DNA from: Prosopocoilus inquinatus
Taxonomy: Eukaryota > Arthropoda > Insecta > Coleoptera > Lucanidae
DNA: 64,000 nt
Assembly (NCBI GenBank): GCA_036172665.1
Contig: CM069878.1
Coordinates: 22,867,501 to 22,931,500, forward strand
Direction of reading: 5' to 3'
The notes below the pieces were generated by a model, which worked only from the letters and a program-made list of their open reading frames with translations, searched no databases and had not been told where the DNA came from. Positions within the stretch are counted from its first letter, which is position 1; each line of letters starts with the position of its first letter. Positions 46,981 to 58,813 of the stretch are shown piece by piece. A program made the translations under genes and the position numbers.

Positions 46981-47552
46981 TTACAAGTATTCATACTTAA
47001 CGTCATTATCGACATGCTCCTTGAGTGCGTTCTTTACATTGTTTATAGCTTCATTTATTTGGTTGTTCGACTTCATCTTTTCCATTAGATTAACATAATT
47101 TTCCAAGTGGCTGAACATCTTGTTAAAATTAAAAGTACTTTTCTAACAAAAAAAAAAAATAACAAAACGCAAGAAATATAGAAATTACTTACTGAATGTC
47201 TTCCTGAGTACACAACCACAAAAGGTTCGTATCTGAACAAATCCTCGTACAAGTAAAAAAGCTCTTTCTACAACTAAAATAGTTTTAGGTGAAAATATAT
47301 TAGATTGTGCAGAACAATTACGTGTTTTAGGAAACAGAAAACAACATCTTGATTGGTTTGACTCTTACACATATCAGGCAATACCTGAAAATTGTGGTAG
47401 GCATAAATTAGGTCAAAATAGTTAACCACTTCTTTCAGCACGTCCTTGCAGTATATTTCTTTTTCTGATTTAAGTAACGACTCCATGTTTTCCTTCACGG
47501 ACTTTAATTCGTTCAAATAGTTTTGCTCCTCATCTTGTAGTTTGGGTGACAT
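46981..47552 (-). CDS. DH-only short protein, cluster gene 4 (155 aa)
   Basis: Exons: 47552-47322, 47267-47193, 47142-46981; sum 468 nt, in frame. The start MSPKLQDEEQNYLNELKSVK corresponds to the CR1 helix; VVNYFDLIYAYHNFQVLP aligns with LFGLLDYIIELHEYILPT of gene 5; the last exon has ENYVNLMEKMKS where genes 1-2 have YLLxPIQRLGRYILxxENL. No PH exons follow. A GTATGA donor-like site just before the stop (AAGTATGAATAC) could be a dead splice site. A mariner end lies 26 bp downstream, so the PH part may have been cut off. In-frame exons argue against simple decay, but a pseudogene is possible. Confidence 0.6.
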
Positions 47553-47660
47553 TGCTCTATAATATTCGGAGTTATAGAAGAATAACTATTATTAAAAGAA
47601 TGTTGTCTTACAAAAGAACGATAAAATAGAAGTAGATACCGTCAGTTGTGCTGCGTTTTG

Positions 47661-47744
47661 CGATAGTTGTGAACAATAAATATTACACTTAGCTTATCAA
47701 ATTTATCTTTATCTTATTTAACCTGATTACTAAAAACAAGATAA
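47661..47744 (-). promoter_or_regulatory. GATA motif cluster upstream of gene 4
   Basis: CGATAG (47661), TTATCA (47694), TTATCT (47703 and 47709) and AGATAA (47739) lie 110-190 bp upstream of the gene 4 ATG. Same pattern as upstream of gene 2. Confidence 0.45.
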
Positions 47745-47877
47745 TGAATTTTAAGTTGGACTACACACAAATACAAATGCGGGATCTTTGAAAATTGAGT
47801 ATTGTTAATTGTTCACAAAATTTGTAACTTATGTATTCGGCCTTTGTTGACATTGCTTTTATAAACAGTTCGTTTTT

Positions 47878-47912
47878 CTTTTTTTTTATCTATGGTGTTT
47901 GCCCAGATGATT
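47878..47912 (-). mobile_element. SINE 3'-end fragment
   Basis: TTTTATCTATGGTGTTTGCCCA matches the 3' terminal part of the SINEs at 38934 and 48063. Only the tail is kept. Confidence 0.5.
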
Positions 47913-48062
47913 CATTGTCATTCCCGTAATCCAAACCTTTTGAAACACAAAATTTTGATTAGAAAATATTTCGAAATGATTAAAATTTAATTATTACAAC
48001 ACAAATTAATGAAGCACTCCCTGAAAAAAATCTTTTATGCCGCGAAAATCACACTTAACAAA

Positions 48063-48280
48063 TTTTTTTTTCTGTGGTGTTTGCCCAAGTCATGGACCTC
48101 AGGAGCAGAAGTGTATTTTTGTGTGCGTAAAGTGTTAAGGCTTTGTTATTTCCAAACCTCCTCGCCGTTAAAGGGGGAAGCAATGTTGAATTTTCTCTCC
48201 AACACTTAAAGGTCCCTGAAGTGAGTAACGAGTGGTTCCGAACCCACGACCTTACGATCGTGAGGCCGTTCAGGCGTTAC
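48063..48280 (-). mobile_element. tRNA-derived SINE, copy 2
   Basis: Minus strand: B-box-like GGTTCGGAACC near 48235, body sharing CTCAGGAGC and CTCGCCGTTAAAG with copy 1, and 3' end GGGCAAACACCACAG plus an A-run. The 5' A-box region is truncated. Confidence 0.7.
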
Positions 48281-48282
48281 AT

Positions 48283-51200
48283 TGACGAAATAAATTAAGA
48301 AAAATTTAAAGATATTCACGATGAAGAAGTAGATACATTTCAATTAACTGTTTGTGTTCGGGACTGTCCTCATACTCAAACGAGAAAACAAACACTCTCC
48401 GCATACAAACAAAACTTATCACGGCGTTACAATCGTAAACTTCTCCCGCAATTATAAATGTTTGAAACTTTTGACTTATGCGACTTTCTGTACTTAGTTT
48501 TTTGTTTGATCTTTGGAGCTTTTATTGATATTTGACAGATGGTTTAAATTTAAAGTCTGGACCTGATCAGGCCCAAAAGTACCATGCGATAATGAAAAAA
48601 AGAAAAGAATGACCGAGTTTTCATTTACCTAATCAACTTTATACTCATTCCTCTCTCGATGTCGCAGCTTGGCTCTTTGGACATGACTAGTTTTATCAAT
48701 AAGCTTGATGCTTATATGGCCGTTCCATTTCACAAAAAACAAATGTTTCTGTACAATAGGGCTCGGAAGGTACATCTTGTGGGGCCCTCGTTATGCCAAA
48801 TTGACGTTTTAAATTAAAGCGGAAAATTCTTGCTTGTCGTATGCTTGTCACACTTGTCATCTAAGCGGTGAGTGAGGGCCGGTACAAAGTAAACAAATTC
48901 GAATATCTGAAGAACATGTGGCAATTAATGCATTCATAAACAACATTTGATGCGATTTTATTCACTCTGAAGCTGGTTCAGTTAAACGTCAGTTTAAACC
49001 TCCCTTGTACAACTGGCCCTGAGTCGTTTTGTAGTCGTTTTAAACTTGCCGTTACATAAAAGCAGATTTCTTATTGGATAATACAAGATTACTTGTTTAA
49101 TATGTGAAAACAGAAATAAACCGTTTTTCAAATTCCAAACGATTTACCCAGGAGGCATAAATGGTGGGAATTGCTCGTTAAATTTGTGGTAAGTACTGTG
49201 CTATTAAGAAAAGTGGGTTCAGTAAACAGATCCCTACACTAGAAAAGGGGAAAGAGAAAAATCTTCACCGGCGTAACAACGAACGCCTGCCACCATCAAT
49301 GCGTTAACTCGTAATTTTCCATGTTCATGCCAAAATGGTTTTTTTCGATCTTCATCTACTTATCTTTGCATTTACAAACAAATTCCGATAAGCCAGGGCG
49401 CGCGCATCGTAAAAACAAATAAATACAAACTCACGAAACAAGTCTTATGGAGTCTTACGACATTCTTTTAACTTGCAAATAATTATACAATAATCATTAA
49501 AGTCCTAGATAGTAAAGTACCGCAAATACGCCATTTTGGGTCAAAATAAGCGCGCCAAAATTTAAAATTATTTTACGTATAGATCAAAAAATTATACACT
49601 TATCTATACAAAATGCTTTGTTTTAAAGTTCTATTTAATTTACTATTATGTCTTAATGAATTTTAGATATTTTTAATGAAAAATATATTCTTTTTACCAA
49701 TAAATCGGTTATATTTGCTTATTTTAAATTAAACGTCATTGACAAATGTCATGGCAGAACTGAATTGAAACGATTCTTAAAAAATTAAGTACATAAATCT
49801 GCATTTTTACTAGAAAAGTACAGTTGTCAGATGCAGTACAGAAAACCTATGGAACACTTTATTACGTGTGGCGTGCTAATATTATCATTCGAAAAAAGAA
49901 TTTTCTGTTTTGTCTACTACAAAAATGAAATCTAGTGAAATTAAAGATCATCAAATTCAAACAACAACGGAAGAATGTAGATTTTTTTGTAATACTTTGA
50001 GGGAAAAATGGTTGTCATGTCATAAAGTCCATAAACAATTTCTAAGTAATAATAAAGAATGGCTAACTAAAACGCTTGTAATAGACTTGTTACCTGCACA
50101 TGCAAAGACAAGATACTGCGTGTTCAGCAAAAAAATTATTTTCATATAAATTTTTATAATCAGTTTAATTATTTGTGATTTCAGATATATTGATTTTTCT
50201 TAGTTAATTTTTAAAAATTATAAAAAAGTCATGTTTCAAGTTCTTTCTAGACATGTAGTTTCAAATGATTTGAGACGCTGTAAGTAAATCCTTCCGATTT
50301 GTTTTCATAGGTAATTGGAATTATTTAACTAAAGCGAAAACATTGTACTGTACATTGATTATAGAGAAGTTGTTTATAGAGAAGATATAATAACTCACAA
50401 GTTATCAATCCTAAGATAGTAAAATATAGTAATGTTGGAAAGCTCGTAGAAAAGGCCATACATATAGGCTCTAATATACGGGCTGTTCCATTTGAAAAAA
50501 TGACTAATTTTACAATATGCGAATTGAAGTTTAGCGTTTGCTAATAGTCGTTAGATTTTTAAAATGTTGAATACATATTTTAAAAGTAGAGAGGTTTAGA
50601 AATATTTTAGTCTAAGGCGGATTGTCGCATCATTAAAACTGATAATTTGGCAGCCGATCAAATATGACACATTGCTTGCATAAAATTAAAAATAGCTGAT
50701 ATTAATTTATTATCATTTTCATGGTTGCTTCAGGGGCTAACCGAAACTGGAATAAAATGAATAGTATTTTACTTAAAAAATGATATGTTAGGTTCATAAT
50801 TAAAATTTATTATTATATTATATTATTTATTCGTAAATGAACAACCTGCATATTTGAAAATAATTTTAAATTACGCGGAAAGAAAACTTACACAACTTTT
50901 GTTAAAACGTTTTTATTTTTTGTTTAAAACAATGAATTTAAAGAGGTATTTTCGCACTTATCCAAAGGTTTGGCACACTCTGTATATTTCTTTTTGTTAG
51001 AATAAGATATTTCATTATTTTTGAATATGGTCTTATTAAATTTTATTTGAGTGTATATTTCTCATCTTGATAATTTGGCACCTGATTCGATCTACTTATA
51101 CCACTGTGCGGCGTAGAGATTTGAAAAGTGCCTTAAGAGAGTATTTGTATTTTTTTTTGATGTCTCTTTAAATACAGAAGATAGAGGCAAAATAAGAAAA

Positions 51201-51300
51201 TGACAACTTTTCTTTTTTTACAATTATTTCGAATAAGAGTTAACAGAATTTTTTTCTCTCCAGATTATTAATGCTTAACAAATTTACCAACTTTGCCAAA
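48283..51300. other. Intergenic DNA with small repeats only
   Basis: GGGCCGGTACAA near 48888 and TTGTACAACTGGCCCT near 49004 form a small foldback of about 130 bp. An open frame at 49910-50149 (plus; NTLREKWLSCHKVHKQFLSN) looks like a transposase scrap but is not identified. No gene supported. Confidence 0.4.
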
Positions 51301-51304
51301 TTTA

Positions 51305-52620
51305 AATCTACCGTCTCGCAGTGGTTCGTTTGGCCAATCTAGCTGCACAAAATTGACAATTAAATTTTCTGAAAATAAAACTCAATATTCATAGAAAAAC
51401 ATTCCCAAAGGCCTTCCATTAATAATTATTGTTGTCAAACACCTTTCAACGACCAATAGTTAATGAAAGGAAGCTAATGAGGTGAATACTTTGGCATATG
51501 CGTATCTGTTGCAATTTCACAATAGCCTTTAAAATAATAACGGTTGTTCTACGCGCAATTATAACTTTGTGTGCGATGTATTTTACACTTAAGGGTAGGT
51601 ACTTTTTGATTTTGTATAAAAGTTAAAACACACGCTTGTAATATTAATTATAAAAAATAAACAAGAAGCACTTCAAAATAAGGTGGAATATTTTGAATGT
51701 AAACTTTGGCTGAGTGTAACTAAATGCATCCAGATGTATCCAGGCTAAATGTTATACATTTCTTAGGTACATTATTACTCTTTAATTTAGTACAAAATTC
51801 TATTGTAACAAAGTAGTAAAACTACTTTTTTTTTACATTGCATGTACTCCGTTAGGAAAGTGGTGTTTTTTCAAGAATGGCTCAAAAATATTCAAGAAAT
51901 GAACGAAATACTCGACTGTTTCAGTTCATATATGCAAATTTTTTTATTTTTATGCACGTCTGATTTAAAAATGTACTGTTTAACTTAAAGACGTGTATTC
52001 GTATCAAAAACATATGTATTCACTCTTGACAGAAGATATTTATAGTAATAAAAGTGTTGATTCAATATATTTCCTCTTTTTTTACAGTTTTTCATATGTT
52101 CTGGTTCAGTACAACAAAAACTGTCCACTATTGCAAGTTAATCAGAGATGTCCGATAATGGAGATTTCACTGTACAAATGCTTCTATATTATTTCAAATT
52201 ACATAATAATACTGTAACGTTTCTAGGGTTTAATTTTATTTATTTAAACGAATAAAATACTCGGTACTTAACCGTAATTTAATAATGCTTACGAACTAAT
52301 TTATTTGTAACAATTTATTTACACACTAAAATCTAACTTCGACGATCGCTGTTAGAATTCGACTCACTACTGAGTCAACTCCGGCCCATTTTATATCCTT
52401 GGCTGCCTTCTCGTTCGTTCCATCGCCGGAAAAGTCTAGTCTGTTCGATGTAGACCCCGGTGGCGTGGCAGCCAATGACGCATAACGAACCGACTTCTTG
52501 ACGCCTTCAGCTTGACGTAGTAAGCCGGGTGGCGCGCCACAATACTATTTATGAACAAAAGTATAGAGAAAAGCAGAAAAATAATTTTGTCCAGCTAGAT
52601 TGGCCAAACAAACCACTGTG
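51305..52620. mobile_element. DNA element with inverted ends, hosting a solo LTR
   Basis: CGCAGTGGTTCGTTTGGCCA plus ATCTAGCTG at 51316-51344 is inverted at 52590-52620 (CAGCTAGATTGGCCAAACAA plus ACCACTGTG). CAGTGG-type ends resemble hAT elements. Target duplications are not clear. Between the ends no transposase frame was found; the solo LTR at 52213-52541 sits inside, near the right end. Confidence 0.55.
52213..52541 (-). mobile_element. Solo LTR of a retrotransposon, copy 2
   Basis: On the plus strand it reads TGTAACGTTTCTAGGG...GGCGCGCCACA, the reverse complement of copy 1. It is flanked by the 4-bp duplication ATAC (52209-52212, 52542-52545). It is diverged from copy 1 by many substitutions, so the two insertions are of different or old ages. 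Confidence 0.87.
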
Positions 52621-53340
52621 CGTCTATCTCTTCAAATAAACGAGAAGCCCCCATGGTGAGGGTCGAATTTGAAACTGCCTGTATACCGCTATAGTAGAGA
52701 GTGTTCTTTTCTAAAATTAATTATGACTTCCTTCAATTATGAACATGAATGGTGTATTTACCGTGATAGAGAGTTTTCTTTTCTAAAATTAATTATGTTT
52801 TTACTTATACAGTGTGTTCTATTCTCAACTAATGTCTCGATAACTACTGACACAGAAGAAAGTTATCGAGATATTACCCGAGAACTCTTTTTTGGTACAC
52901 CTAAATATTTGAAACGTTAAGTCTGTATAACTTTTGCGAGAATATTTTAAGTATGTCTCAGGAACAAGGAAATTATTGAAATTTTACAGGATAATACTCC
53001 GTACCTATAGTATTAGGAATGGGAAAGAGATGTAAATGTCCCCATTTCTTTATTTTTTATATAAATGAGTTTAAATTTCTAAAATATAATATAATACCTG
53101 GAGTTTATTAATGCGGAGTAGCTAATGGTAGACTGATAAATCAAGGTTTCTATATTTTAGAAAGTTATTCGAGCTAATAGTTAAACTTTCTTAGTGACGA
53201 AACAATGTTATTTTATCTTTATCGAATTACGTTCACAAAGTACTGTTATCGAAAGCATCAAATCAGAAATAATTATTTTGAAATAGGGTTATGTAAGGTT
53301 GATTTTTGTTTCTCGATTCATACCTTTTTCTTGCATAAAC
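52621..53340. other. Intergenic DNA, nothing firm
   Basis: The phrase TTTTCTAAAATTAATTATG is duplicated at about 52709 and 52780, a short local duplication. No gene. Confidence 0.4.
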
Positions 53341-53344
53341 CTTC

Positions 53345-53540
53345 CTGTAGATTTACAAAAAAAATGTTCAATTCAGATTTCACATTTTGCAATTTAAGTC
53401 AGCTTGGTGCGAAATAAATTTGTGCCAAATTTGTTACCGATAGTCTTAAAGGTGGCGGAATTAACACAAAAAGAAATAAGGCAAAGTGGTATTCCTTTTG
53501 AATTTAGCAGACTATTTAATTCATCTGTCATTTCATGCTC
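53345..53540 (+). mobile_element. Dispersed repeat family M2, copy 3 (partial)
   Basis: TTCAGATTTCACATTTTGCA and GGCGGAATTAACACAAAAAG match copy 1. Confidence 0.5.
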
Positions 53541-53747
53541 ATTAGCCAACGAAAGAACTTAATTTTAATCATTTCCATGGTTAAAAAGAAATTGCAGCAG
53601 TAATTGTACTTACACAAATTACAGCTAATATTGTACTAGTACTTTTAAGTGATAATTTTAAACAAATGAAAATGTTTATTTAATTTGCGAAAAACGGGTT
53701 TGAGGGATTTGATTTATTAAATAGTCCTCCGAATACTATTCGCAGTC

Positions 53748-53865
53748 AGTGTTGTGCACATCATTTTTGCGGTGATGCTAACGGCACTGTCGAATTCATA
53801 TGCCAGCGCCGTTGGCATTCGTAGCATCATCACAAAAATAATCGGCATAACGTTGACCACTCATC
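53748..53865. repeat. Imperfect inverted repeat
   Basis: AGTGTTGTGCACATCATTTT with GCGGTGATGCTAACGGC is roughly mirrored by GCATCATCACAAAAATAATC and GGCATAACGTTGACCACT. Arms about 45 bp with mismatches; possible MITE. Confidence 0.35.
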
Positions 53866-53929
53866 GTATTACATCTGAAAATTTTACTAAAATAAAATGA
53901 TTCAAGTTTGAAATTATGGAAATATACCA

Positions 53930-55010
53930 AATTTCAACGTCCTATTCATTTATTTGTTTTTTTTCCACTTCATAATTACATCATTTTTAATCTGATTATT
54001 TTTTTTTTTCATCCGCATATTTTAAATGGTACTTTTAGAATTCCATTTTTCTCACTTTTTTGTATTAGGTATACGTTCATTTTTCGATTTTTTTAAATTT
54101 ATTAAAACATGAGTGTTATATTATTATTAACGTCTTGTATCATTGATTGAAGTTAGAGCGATTGCCTCTTGTTTGTGAGATTTGTGATTGTCTTTGCTTA
54201 TTGCGTGCGCAAAGAATATTCTGTTTTTCTTTTTCCTTTTTTTTTAAGAGATCAATTCTTTTTCTTCAACTTTCGTTCATCCAGTCCAGTGTTAGGCTTT
54301 CTTTTTAATTTGATTGATTTTTTGAGCGTTCGTTTTTTGTTTACTGTTACGCTTTTTTCTGTTTCAAAATTTGTTTTCATTAATTTATTCATTTTTCATT
54401 TCCTTTAACAATATATATGTATAGTTTGATCGTCTTTTGTTATTTTTAATTTAATTTACGTTAAGGTACTTTGTCATATTTTGTTCTCAATTTGCCTTTT
54501 TTGTCCAAATCGGGGTTAGTTTTTTCTTTGTTTTAAGTATTTTTTTGGTTTAAATTTAAGCGATCGCGTTTTGTTTCTGAATTTTATTTTATTTCATTTT
54601 TTTCAAAATTTTCGAAGAAGAAAATTCCGCCTAAGATACTTCCATTTTTGTTTTCAACTTTTTATGTGATTGGGTTTGGGATTTCTTCTTTTTAATTAAT
54701 GCGAATTAACGTTCGATCGTCTTTTGTTTTTGCTATTTTATGTTATTTTTAAAATTTTATCGTTTTTTTTTAATTTGCCTTTGTCTTTTTCAGGGTTGTT
54801 TCTTCTTTATTGTTTTAATTTAAGCGACTGCTTTTGTTTCCAGAATTGTTTTTTTTTCCAAAATTTCGAAAGAGAATCCTTCCCAAGGTACTTTCAATTG
54901 TGTCTTCGAGTTTTATTGATTGATTTTCTTGATCACCTTTTGTTTCTGAAATTTACTTTTGTTTCTTCTTTATTTGTGACAGTTGTGAGAAATTAACGCC
55001 ATCAAGTGCT
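53930..55010. other. T-rich strand-asymmetric tract with diverged internal repeats
   Basis: About 1 kb with T far above A. The phrases GATCGTCTTTTG (54428, 54715) and TTTAAGCGA...TTTTGTTTC (54555, 54818) recur at 260-290-bp spacing. Open frames of F/L-rich composition here are artefacts. Confidence 0.4.
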
Positions 55011-55027
55011 ATCAGGGGCGGACTATT

Positions 55028-55140
55028 ATTTGCACAATAATAATAATAATAATAATAATCTTTATTGGTCACAAATTCATAATGTAATAAAAAAACAAAG
55101 TAAATCATTTTGATAAATGGTGACCAAAGGATTCCGAATC
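55028..55140 (-). mobile_element. 3' end of a non-LTR retrotransposon
   Basis: A run of (AAT)n at 55035-55058 precedes CTTTATTGGTCACAAATTCA. On the minus strand this reads as a 3' UTR ending AATAAAG followed by an (ATT)n tail, the usual 3' end of jockey/CR1-type elements. Only the 3' end is present. Confidence 0.55.
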
Positions 55141-55249
55141 AGCAATAACTTTTTATTTGTATTTTGGTCAATAAATATGTAGATGGCGTTAATATTTTAC
55201 AACCTTAGTGAAATATTATTTAAATTAATAATTTTTCGTAATTCAGTTT

Positions 55250-55480
55250 TTCTTTCTGGAATGTTGGAATTTGGCATTTCTCCTTAAGGAAGTCAGCTTT
55301 ACCCACACAGATTTTATTTCTTCTTGTGTTAATTCCGCTTGAAGAAATTCAACGTAAAATTTGGCATGCATATATTTCGAGCTAAGCAGACCTGAACTTC
55401 AAAACAAGAAATCTGAATTCAAACATTTTTTGTCTATTATACGCATCGCGGAGCATCAATCTGGGGATTCACGGTATGTT
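55250..55480 (-). mobile_element. Dispersed repeat family M2, copy 4
   Basis: TTTCTTCTTGTGTTAATTCC, CAAGAAATCTGAATTCAAAC and TGGGGATTCACGGTATG correspond to copy 2 in the same (minus) orientation. Confidence 0.55.
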
Positions 55481-55545
55481 TGTACGCGCAACATTAATTC
55501 AATTTTAATTTATCAAGAGGTGTTGAGGATAGAACAGTAAGTCTT

Positions 55546-55552
<7 letters not shown>

Positions 55553-55576
<24 letters not shown>

Positions 55577-58390
55577 TGTTTTATTAGTCATGATGCTCTG
55601 TTACATGTATAATTACAATGCATACACGCAAAAGACACGTCAACTGTTTACAACTAAGAAAGAACCAAAAATGTAAATACATAGTTAAAGTATTTAAACT
55701 GGTATAATACTTCGGGCGCATTGATTAGTAGAAATTTTTTTTTTTTTTTTGTATTACAAGCTTCTATTTAAGAATTCGTCCGTAGAGTAGAAGGCCTCTT
55801 CTGTTAATAACTGTTTTAAGATATGTTTGAAACTATTACTATCATAATGATCAATCAATTCCATAAGATTTTAATTTTATTTAAGTATATAAGACCCGTA
55901 TAAATTGGTCCGTTTTGACCAATAACTAAACGGTTATAGGGTAATCGGTAATCGTTATTCTTCCTTGTGGAGTAATCATGATAGTAGTTGTTTCTTTCAA
56001 CAGAACGTTCAATTGAACGGGCATATAACACTGCTTCATATATAAACATTGACGGAACAGTCGTGATTTTGTGGTTACGAAAAAATTGTTTACAGCTCGT
56101 ACTTGAATAGTATCCAGCGATTAAACGAACTACCTTCTTTTGCAATTTAAATATATTCTCGACGGTGGCGCAGTTTCCCCAGAAAAGTATTCCATAATTA
56201 AGAAGAGGGTATACAAGGCTGAAATACATCATCCACAAAATTTCTAAATTAACAGTGTTTCGCATTCTGTAAATAAAAAATATTTGACTACTCAACTTGT
56301 GTTCTAGGTATTGTATGTGGTATTTCCACGTCAATTTACAATCGGTTTGAACACCTAAAAATTTGTAATGATTAACGCACGCTATCGAGAGACTATTTAG
56401 TCGAACTAAGGGAGAGGCATTGATGGTAGCATTCTTTGTGGTTATCGGCATCATTTGAGTTTTTGATATATTCAAGTTTAGACCGTTACACAAACACCAC
56501 TGATGCATCTCGTACAGAGTAGTCTTTGCCTTGGCGATCACGTCTTCGGTACTTGCTCCCGAGATGATGAAGGTGGTGTCGTCAGCATAAATTGTAGTTC
56601 TCGCAGACGTTGGGCAACACAGCGGCAGGTCGTTTATGAAGAGGGTAAATAAGATGGGGCCCAAGATAGAGCCCTGTGGGACCCCCATTTTCACTTCTAG
56701 CATCGCTGATAAGCTACCATTGACTATTACTTGTTGGTATCGGTCGCTGAGATACGATTTAATCCATTGGTTCGCTAGTCCCCTTATACCCATTACTTCA
56801 AGTTTGTAACATAATAGCTTGTGGTCGACGATGTCAAATGCTCGACTGAGATCGCAGAATAAAGCAAACACCTTCTTTTTGTTATTTAGTTCGTTCAAAA
56901 CGAAATTGTATGTATCCGTTATAGCGGTTTTAGTCGATTTTCCTTTACGGAACCTATTTTGCGAGTTACAAATAATTTGATGTTTGTTCAGAAAAGAAGT
57001 TAAGCGACTGTTAAAGATTTCTTCAAACACTTTTGCGAGTTGGCACTGTAAGGCAATGGGGCGATAGTTTTCAGCTTCGGATCGGCTTCCTTTATTCTTA
57101 TACACAGGGACCACTTTTGAAATTTTAAGTTCGGAAGTTAATTATGTGACTCAAAGGAACGGCTATTATATCTGCGGTAGCCTTTAGAACAGTCCCAGGA
57201 ATACCGTCAATGCCCGCACTTTTTTTAACACATTTAGCACGAATCACTCGGGTACTTCCTTCTCATTCAATGGAGTGTTATTTCTTGGGTCTAATATTTG
57301 ACAAGCACCATTGGCCGCACTGGTCCGATTTTCGTTGACGATTTTCCAGCATTCGCGGGAGATATTCGATGCTTCAGCTAATTTTCCAGAATTGTATGTG
57401 TGCTTAGCTTTGTCAATTTTGATTTTATAAAGATCTTTAAAATTCAGGAAACGTTTGTGATACCAGTCGTCGTTTAAAATTTTATCGAGCTGGTGCATCT
57501 CGTTGAGCAGAGAGGACATATTTTTTATATCAACTGTTAACCAGGGGCTTTTACGTTTGTATTTTCGCTTCGTCTTGACGAGGGGAAAAGCAATTTCGAA
57601 ATTGTGCATAAATATGGTTTTCAGGGCGTTAAATTTCTGATCTACACCATCTTTAATGAATACTTCCGTCCATTCTTGCGACAGTAGCCTGCTGCGAAAT
57701 AAATTAACATTGGATTCGTTAAGTTGTCTTTTGTAAAAATATGCGTCGTTAACTTTATCTTCTACGATTGAGAAGTCGAGTATCTGGTAAGTATGATCCG
57801 ACAGAAAAGTGTCTTCGGTACGTACGGAACATTCAAAGTCTGTAAATACATTATCAATGCACGTTTCTGAGTTTTTACTTACTTTCGTGGCTTGATTGTT
57901 TTTTAATTCTAGATTAAATTGTATCATTGCATTTTTGAGTTCCATCGAGTCAAATGTCGGGCGAAGAGTGTCAATGTTAAAGTCACCGCATACAATAGAA
58001 TAGCATGGTTGTACAAATGAAGTAGCTGTTTATCGAAATTGTCAAAAAATTCGACTAAGCTAGCGTGAGGTGATCTGTAGACGAGCATAAGTAAATATGT
58101 TACCTTTCTTATGAATATTTTGCAGGCCACCATTTCACAGACCTCTTCGATTGATATGCAAGGGATATCATTTGCTGCGATATTTTCTTTTACGAATATG
58201 CACACTCCTCCACCACGCTTTTCTTTCCTCGCAAAATGACTTATTAGCTTGTAATTGATAAGAGTTACTGTCTCGTCGGGGGTTAACCAATGTTCGGAAA
58301 TAATATCCAGCATGATGCTATCCAGTAGGACTTCCCACATAGGAACTTTGTTACGTAAGCTTCGGACATTTAGATGTAGGAGTTTTAGCT
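55553..58390 (-). mobile_element. Non-LTR retrotransposon (jockey/CR1-like), 5'-truncated
   Basis: From 58390 down: EN domain, linker, RT, a short 3' region with AATAAAAC, and a 3' tail of (ATT)n at 55577-55553. Only the second ORF is represented; ORF1 and the 5' UTR are missing, as expected from incomplete target-primed reverse transcription. Confidence 0.85.
55855..58382 (-). pseudogene. Endonuclease-reverse transcriptase ORF, frameshifted
   Basis: EN: LLHLNVRSLRNKV at 58382, SEHWLTPDETVT, then after a shift near 58000 GDFNIDTLRPTF, and IDNVFTD...LSDH (57860-57800). RT: SAGIDGIPGTVLK near 57220 (frame shifts near 57240 and 57125), then ENYRPIALQCQLAKVFEE, FCDLSRAFDIVDHKLL (first catalytic Asp), GVPQGSILGPILFTLFINDL and IYADDTTFI (YADD), with a stop at 55855. 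The final 420 codons are open, so the copy is fairly young. Domain order and motifs fit the jockey/CR1 group; the exact clade was not settled. Confidence 0.85.
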
Positions 58391-58810
58391 GACAATAGTA
58401 TTATTACGTATTGTTGGTGGTTGAATATTTATGTTTAGAGTCTATTAATCCGAAATCTATTGGCCCAAGTAGTTAAGTTAAAACTGCAATGTAAATTTAA
58501 ACATGTGGCAGTATTTCTGTTTCACCTGGTATTTTATGGCACACCGTTTGTCTTAAAAGATTTAGTTTTATTCAGCAATATTATTTCAGGTTTTTATTAT
58601 TTCATTTATTCTTTAATTTCACAGTATAAAGTAGTGCATTGCATTTATTTTAATTTATGGAGCAAGAAATCACTTAGCGGGCAGATCTGAAACGAAATAG
58701 AAAAGGTATAAATTTAACTAAAAATTACAAAAAAATACATTTACTTGAAATAAATTATTTGAAGAAAAAGACATTTTAATATATTTTTTATATGATTTAA
58801 TAAATATTTT
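58391..58810. other. Intergenic DNA downstream of gene 5
   Basis: No gene supported; a plus-strand open frame at 58460-58690 has no features. Confidence 0.4.
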
Positions 58811-58813
58811 TTT

